A stretch of 64,000 nucleotides of DNA from Pseudomonas sp. GD03858 (GTDB taxonomy: Bacteria > Pseudomonadota > Gammaproteobacteria > Pseudomonadales > Pseudomonadaceae). A program made the translations under genes and the position numbers. The stretch's first letter is position 1. Each line of letters opens with the position of its first letter. The notes beneath the pieces were generated by a model. It saw only the letters and a program-made list of their open reading frames with translations, did not search any database and was not told the origin of the DNA. Of this stretch, positions 60,485 through 64,000 are shown in pieces. The DNA is taken from NCBI RefSeq assembly GCF_029840925.1, contig NZ_JAOCDM010000002.1:1-64000 (forward strand). The letters are read 5' to 3'.

Positions 60485-60898
60485 TCACTTCACCAGGGGC
60501 AGGTTATCGGCTTTCCAGCTGGAAACGCCACCGCTGAGCTTGGCAGCGGTGTAGCCAGCCTTGAGCAGTTCGCGGCAGATGGTGCCGGACTGCTGGCCCA
60601 TCGCGTCGACGACGATCAGGGTCTTCTCTTTGTGTTTTTCCAGCTCGGTCATGCGGCCGGCCACCTTGTCCTGCGGGATGTTCAGCGCGCCGACGATGTG
60701 GCCCGCGGAGTATTCCTTGGCCGGACGGATGTCGATCACCAGCGCCTTCTCGGCGTTGACCAGCGCGGTCAGCTGGCCATTGCTCAGGCTCTGGCCGCCG
60801 CGACGGACTTCGTTGACCAGCAGCAGGACCAGCAGTACAACGAAGATCGCTACCAGGATGAAGTGGTTTGTCGCAAATTGGATCAGGTTAGCAACCAT
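60485..60898 (-). CDS. Membrane-anchored rhodanese-like protein (YibN type)
   Basis: A 137-residue protein with an N-terminal membrane helix (FILVAIFVVLLVLLLVNEV) and a rhodanese fold (VIDIRPAKEYSAGHIVGALN; GGVSSWKADNLPLV). At the usual catalytic Cys loop it reads VVDAMGQQSGT, with Ala-Met instead of Cys, so classical sulfur transfer is unlikely. The frame extends to 60940, but MVANLIQFATNHF at 60898 is the natural start. First gene of rhodanese-grxC(-secB), divergent from gpmI. Confidence 0.92.
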   Translation of the reverse strand: MVANLIQFATNHFILVAIFVVLLVLLLVNEVRRGGQSLSNGQLTALVNAEKALVIDIRPAKEYSAGHIVGALNIPQDKVAGRMTELEKHKEKTLIVVDAMGQQSGTICRELLKAGYTAAKLSGGVSSWKADNLPLVK

Positions 60899-61104
60899 CA
60901 GGGGTGTTCCAGGCGATTGAAAATGGCGGCCAGTATACACAGCCCCCCATGACCGCCAAAGCCCACCGGGCCGGCAAGGAAACAGCCTTCATGTTGCATA
61001 TCCGACCGCGCTTGTCGGGCACGGGGAGGAATATTCGCCGTCGCTGGCGGATTTGCCCTAAAATGCGTGTCTTTATCATCTTTGAACAACCGTGAGTTTG
61101 ATTG

Positions 61105-62640
61105 ATGACGAGCACGCCTAAACCCCTGGTCCTGATCATCCTGGATGGCTTCGGTCACAGCGAAAGCCCCGAATACAACGCCATCTTCGCTGCTAACACG
61201 CCGGTCTACGACCGCCTGCGCGCCACCCAGCCGCATGGTCTGATCTCCGGTTCCGGCATGGACGTGGGGCTGCCCGACGGGCAGATGGGCAACTCCGAAG
61301 TCGGTCACATGAACCTCGGCGCCGGCCGCGTGGTGTACCAGGACTTCACCCGCGTCACCAAGGCCATCCGTGACGGCGAGTTCTTCGAGAACCCGGTACT
61401 CGGTGGCGCGGTGGACAAGGCGGTCGGCGCCGGCAAGGCGGTGCATATCCTCGGCCTGCTCTCCGACGGCGGCGTGCACAGCCACCAGGACCACCTGATC
61501 GCCATGGCCGAACTGGCCGCGCAGCGTGGCGCCGAGAAGATCTACCTGCACGCCTTCCTCGATGGCCGCGACACCCCGCCGCGCAGCGCCCAGTCGTCCA
61601 TCGAGCTGCTCGACGCAACCTTCGCCCGCCTGGGCAAGGGCCGCATCGCCAGCCTGATCGGCCGCTACTACGCCATGGACCGCGACAACCGCTGGGACCG
61701 TGTCAGCGCCGCCTACAACCTGATCGTCGACAGCGCCGCCGAATACAGCGCGCCGACCGCCGTGGCCGGCCTCGAGGCCGCCTACGCCCGCGATGAGAGC
61801 GACGAGTTCGTCAAGGCCACGCGCATCGGCGAAGCGGTCAAGGTCGAGGACGGCGACGCCGTGATCTTCATGAACTTCCGCGCCGACCGCGCCCGCGAGC
61901 TGTCGCGCGTGTTCGTCGAACCGGACTTCAACGAATTCCCCCGCGCCCGCCTGCCAAAACTGGCGGCTTACATCGGCCTGACCCAGTACTCGGCGAAGAT
62001 CCCGGCTCCCGCGGCGTTCGCCCCGGCCAGCCTGAACAACGTGCTGGGCGAGTACCTGGCGAAGAACGGCAAGACCCAGCTGCGCATCGCCGAGACCGAG
62101 AAGTACGCCCACGTCACCTTCTTCTTCTCCGGTGGCCGCGAAGAGCCGTTCGAGGGCGAAGAGCGCATCCTTATCCCGTCGCCGAAGGTCGCCACCTACG
62201 ACCTGCAGCCGGAAATGAGCGCCCCCGAGGTCACCGACCGCATCGTCGAGGCCATCGAGCAGCAGCGCTATGACGTGATCGTGGTCAACTACGCCAACGG
62301 CGACATGGTCGGCCACACCGGCGTGTTCGACGCTGCGGTCAAGGCCGTCGAGGCCCTGGATGGCTGCGTCGGGCGGATCGTCGAGGCCCTGGACAAGGTC
62401 GGCGGCGAAGCGCTGATCACCGCCGACCACGGTAACGTCGAGCAGATGGAGGACGAGTGCACCGGCCAGGCGCACACCGCCCACACCACCGAGCCGGTGC
62501 CGTTCATCTATGTCGGCAAGCGCAGCGTCAAGGTTCGCGAAGGCGGCGTGCTGGCCGACGTGGCGCCGACCATGCTCAAGCTGCTGGGGCTGGAAAAGCC
62601 GGCCGAGATGACCGGCACCTCGATCCTGGTCGACGCTTAA
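61105..62640 (+). CDS. gpmI: GpmI, cofactor-independent phosphoglycerate mutase
   Basis: A 511-residue Mn-dependent enzyme interconverting 3- and 2-phosphoglycerate. The phosphate-carrying Ser64 lies in [14 protein letters not shown]; metal ligands are in [13 protein letters not shown] and [14 protein letters not shown]. Length is normal. A TTG in frame just before the ATG is ignored. The SD (gtgag) is weak. The stop codon TAA forms the first bases of a heptad repeat array. Confidence 0.97.
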   Translation: MTSTPKPLVLIILDGFGHSESPEYNAIFAANTPVYDRLRATQPHGLISGSGMDVGLPDGQMGNSEVGHMNLGAGRVVYQDFTRVTKAIRDGEFFENPVLGGAVDKAVGAGKAVHILGLLSDGGVHSHQDHLIAMAELAAQRGAEKIYLHAFLDGRDTPPRSAQSSIELLDATFARLGKGRIASLIGRYYAMDRDNRWDRVSAAYNLIVDSAAEYSAPTAVAGLEAAYARDESDEFVKATRIGEAVKVEDGDAVIFMNFRADRARELSRVFVEPDFNEFPRARLPKLAAYIGLTQYSAKIPAPAAFAPASLNNVLGEYLAKNGKTQLRIAETEKYAHVTFFFSGGREEPFEGEERILIPSPKVATYDLQPEMSAPEVTDRIVEAIEQQRYDVIVVNYANGDMVGHTGVFDAAVKAVEALDGCVGRIVEALDKVGGEALITADHGNVEQMEDECTGQAHTAHTTEPVPFIYVGKRSVKVREGGVLADVAPTMLKLLGLEKPAEMTGTSILVDA

Positions 62641-62750
62641 AGCTCCAAGCTTCAAGCTTCAAGCTTCAAGCTTCAAGCGACAAGAAAAAGCAGCCCCGTA
62701 CGCGCTTATTCTTGCCGCTTGTAGCTTGAAGCTTGCCGCTGATACCGCGA
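62640..62750. repeat. AAGCTTC heptad tandem array and inverted arm after gpmI
   Basis: Six 7-base units (aagctcc, four aagcttc, aagcgac) occupy 62640-62681, then the centre (aagaaaaagcagcc) and the inverted arm (cttgccgcttgtagcttgaa). The element has the same plan as the one at 18484. It should form a strong hairpin after gpmI and may act as its terminator. Confidence 0.85.
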
Positions 62751-62816
62751 GGCGTTTTTTTTGCAGCCCCACGCGGGCATACTAGGCCAGTCTCCATCCC
62801 TGGTACGCCCAACCTC

Positions 62817-64000
62817 ATGCTCCGCGCCCTCTTCCTACTAGCCCTGTCATGCCTGCTCACCCCGGCCTTCGCCGACGAGCGCGCACAGACCCAGCAACAG
62901 CTGGACGCCACCCGCCAGGACATCGCCGAGCTGAAGAAAATGCTGGGCAAGCTCCAGGAGGAAAAAGCCGGCGTGCAGAAAGACCTCAAAGCCACCGAGA
63001 CCGATATCGGCAAGCTCGAAAAACAGGTGGAGGCACTGCAGCAAGAACTAAAAAAGACCGAGGGCGAGCTGGAGCGCCTTGATCACGAGAAAAAAAAACT
63101 CCAGAGCGCCCGCGTTGAACAGCAACGCCTGATCGCCATCCAGGCCCGTTCGGCCTACCAGAACAATGGCCGCGAGGAATATCTCAAGCTGCTGCTCAAC
63201 CAGCAGAACCCGGAGAAGTTCGCCCGCACCCTGGCCTACTACGACTACCTGAGCAAGGCGCGCATGGAGCAACTGCGCGCCTTCAACGAAACCCTGCGCC
63301 AGCTGGCTGGCGTCGAGCAGGACATCGCCCGCCAACAGGAACAGCTGCTGACCCAGCGCGCCGACCTCGACAGCCGCCGTCAGGCCCTGGTCGCCGAGCG
63401 CGACAAGCGCCAGCAGGTGCTGGCCAAGCTCAACGGCGACCTCAAGGCCCGCGACCAGAAGCTGCAAAGCCGTGAACAGGACCAGGCCGACCTGAGCAAG
63501 GTGCTCAAGACCATCGAGGAAACCCTCGCCCGCCAGGCGCGCGAGGCCGAAGAGGCACGCCAGCGCGCCCTGCTGGCCAAGCAGGAAGAAGAAAAACGCC
63601 GCAAGGAGCAGGCCCTGGCCGCCGCCCGCGCGCCGGAGCCGGAGGAAGCGCCGAAAAAGGCCCGCACCACCCTCGGCCCGGTGGTTTCCAGCGACGGCGC
63701 CAACTACGGCGGCGCATTTTCCGCGGCCCGGGGAAAACTTCCATGGCCGGTCAATGGTCGATTGCTGGCGCGCTTCGGCGATACCCGAGGCGGCGACGTT
63801 CGGGCCAAGTGGGATGGCGTGATGATCGGCGCCAACGCCGGCACCCAGGTGCGCGCCGTACACGGCGGGCGCGTGGTGTTCGCCGACTGGTTGCGCGGCG
63901 CCGGACTTCTGGTCATCCTCGACCACGGAAACGGTTACCTGAGCCTGTACGGCCACAACCAGAGCCTGCTCAAGCGCGCCGGCGACATCGTCAAGGCCGG
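62817..64000 (+). CDS. envC: EnvC-type murein hydrolase activator (cut by window end)
   Basis: At least 394 residues of a periplasmic septal protein that activates amidases AmiA/AmiB in daughter-cell separation. Signal peptide MLRALFLLALSCLLTPAFA, then long coiled coils (about residues 22-125 and 160-270, rich in Glu, Lys and Gln), then a LytM/M23 domain (LPWPVNGRLLARFGDT; LVILDHGNGYLSLYGHNQSL). Where active M23 enzymes have a zinc-binding HxxxD this protein has KWDGVMIG, so it is catalytically degenerate as expected for EnvC. No strong SD is seen before the ATG. The frame is open at the window end. Confidence 0.94.
   Translation, partial: MLRALFLLALSCLLTPAFADERAQTQQQLDATRQDIAELKKMLGKLQEEKAGVQKDLKATETDIGKLEKQVEALQQELKKTEGELERLDHEKKKLQSARVEQQRLIAIQARSAYQNNGREEYLKLLLNQQNPEKFARTLAYYDYLSKARMEQLRAFNETLRQLAGVEQDIARQQEQLLTQRADLDSRRQALVAERDKRQQVLAKLNGDLKARDQKLQSREQDQADLSKVLKTIEETLARQAREAEEARQRALLAKQEEEKRRKEQALAAARAPEPEEAPKKARTTLGPVVSSDGANYGGAFSAARGKLPWPVNGRLLARFGDTRGGDVRAKWDGVMIGANAGTQVRAVHGGRVVFADWLRGAGLLVILDHGNGYLSLYGHNQSLLKRAGDIVKA

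Overview
The window is a chromosomal segment of a Pseudomonas, most likely of the P. putida group. Evidence: high GC content; the gene order phaF-phaI / ubiE-ubiJ-ubiB / hisI-hisE / tatABC / rsmE / opgGH / hut / fbp-glgP / typA-thiI-glnA-ntrBC / trmL-secB-grxC / gpmI-envC, which from memory is close to that of P. putida; and many short palindromic REP-type repeats at gene ends. No rRNA, tRNA, CRISPR array, prophage or insertion sequence was seen. Species cannot be fixed from the sequence alone.

Layout. 1-1.1 kb: end of the PHA cluster (phaF cut by the window edge, phaI). 1.3-6.1 kb: a 1579-residue toxin-like protein lying between phaI and a small PHA-region protein. 6.1-9.5 kb: PHA-region protein and the ubiquinone operon ubiE-ubiJ-ubiB. 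9.5-12.6 kb: hisI-hisE, tatA-tatB-tatC and rsmE. 12.7-16.7 kb: two tandem chemoreceptors. 16.8-19.4 kb: an amino-acid ABC transporter. 19.6-25.6 kb: opgG-opgH (osmoregulated periplasmic glucans), dtd and a proline iminopeptidase. 25.8-31.3 kb: an 1851-residue protein with a dermonecrotic-toxin-type N-terminus, two leucine-rich-repeat blocks and a C-terminal NEL-type E3 ubiquitin ligase domain with a Cys-His-Asp motif. 31.4-41.3 kb: the complete histidine-utilisation locus, with hutC and hutF divergent. 41.5-46.1 kb: Blc lipocalin, a small lipoprotein, a dCache chemoreceptor, a DUF924 protein and fbp. 46.3-49.4 kb: glgP and a YkgJ-type Cys-cluster protein. 49.6-58.6 kb: typA, thiI, glnA, a secreted chorismate mutase and ntrB-ntrC. 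58.6-64 kb: a small membrane protein, trmL, secB, grxC, a rhodanese, gpmI and envC (cut by the window end).

The most interesting content is in two places. First, the two very large toxin-like genes share an N-terminal/central architecture but carry different C-termini, and each sits at a boundary between otherwise conserved blocks. The second carries an internally duplicated LRR module. Second, the nitrogen region holds three separate sigma54 (-24/-12) promoter matches, each with an upstream NtrC-like dyad: before glnA, before ntrB, and after ntrC. The third faces no downstream coding gene on its strand for about 0.5 kb and is a good candidate for a nitrogen-controlled small RNA, in the position I recall for NrsZ of P. 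aeruginosa.

Three repeat families recur: a REP built on gtaggagcggccttgtgtcg, a REP built on gtgggagcgggcttgcccgc, and a rarer heptad palindrome built on AAGCTTC. Most gene starts were re-chosen from ribosome-binding sites and family lengths; where a start differs from the longest open frame, the entry says why.
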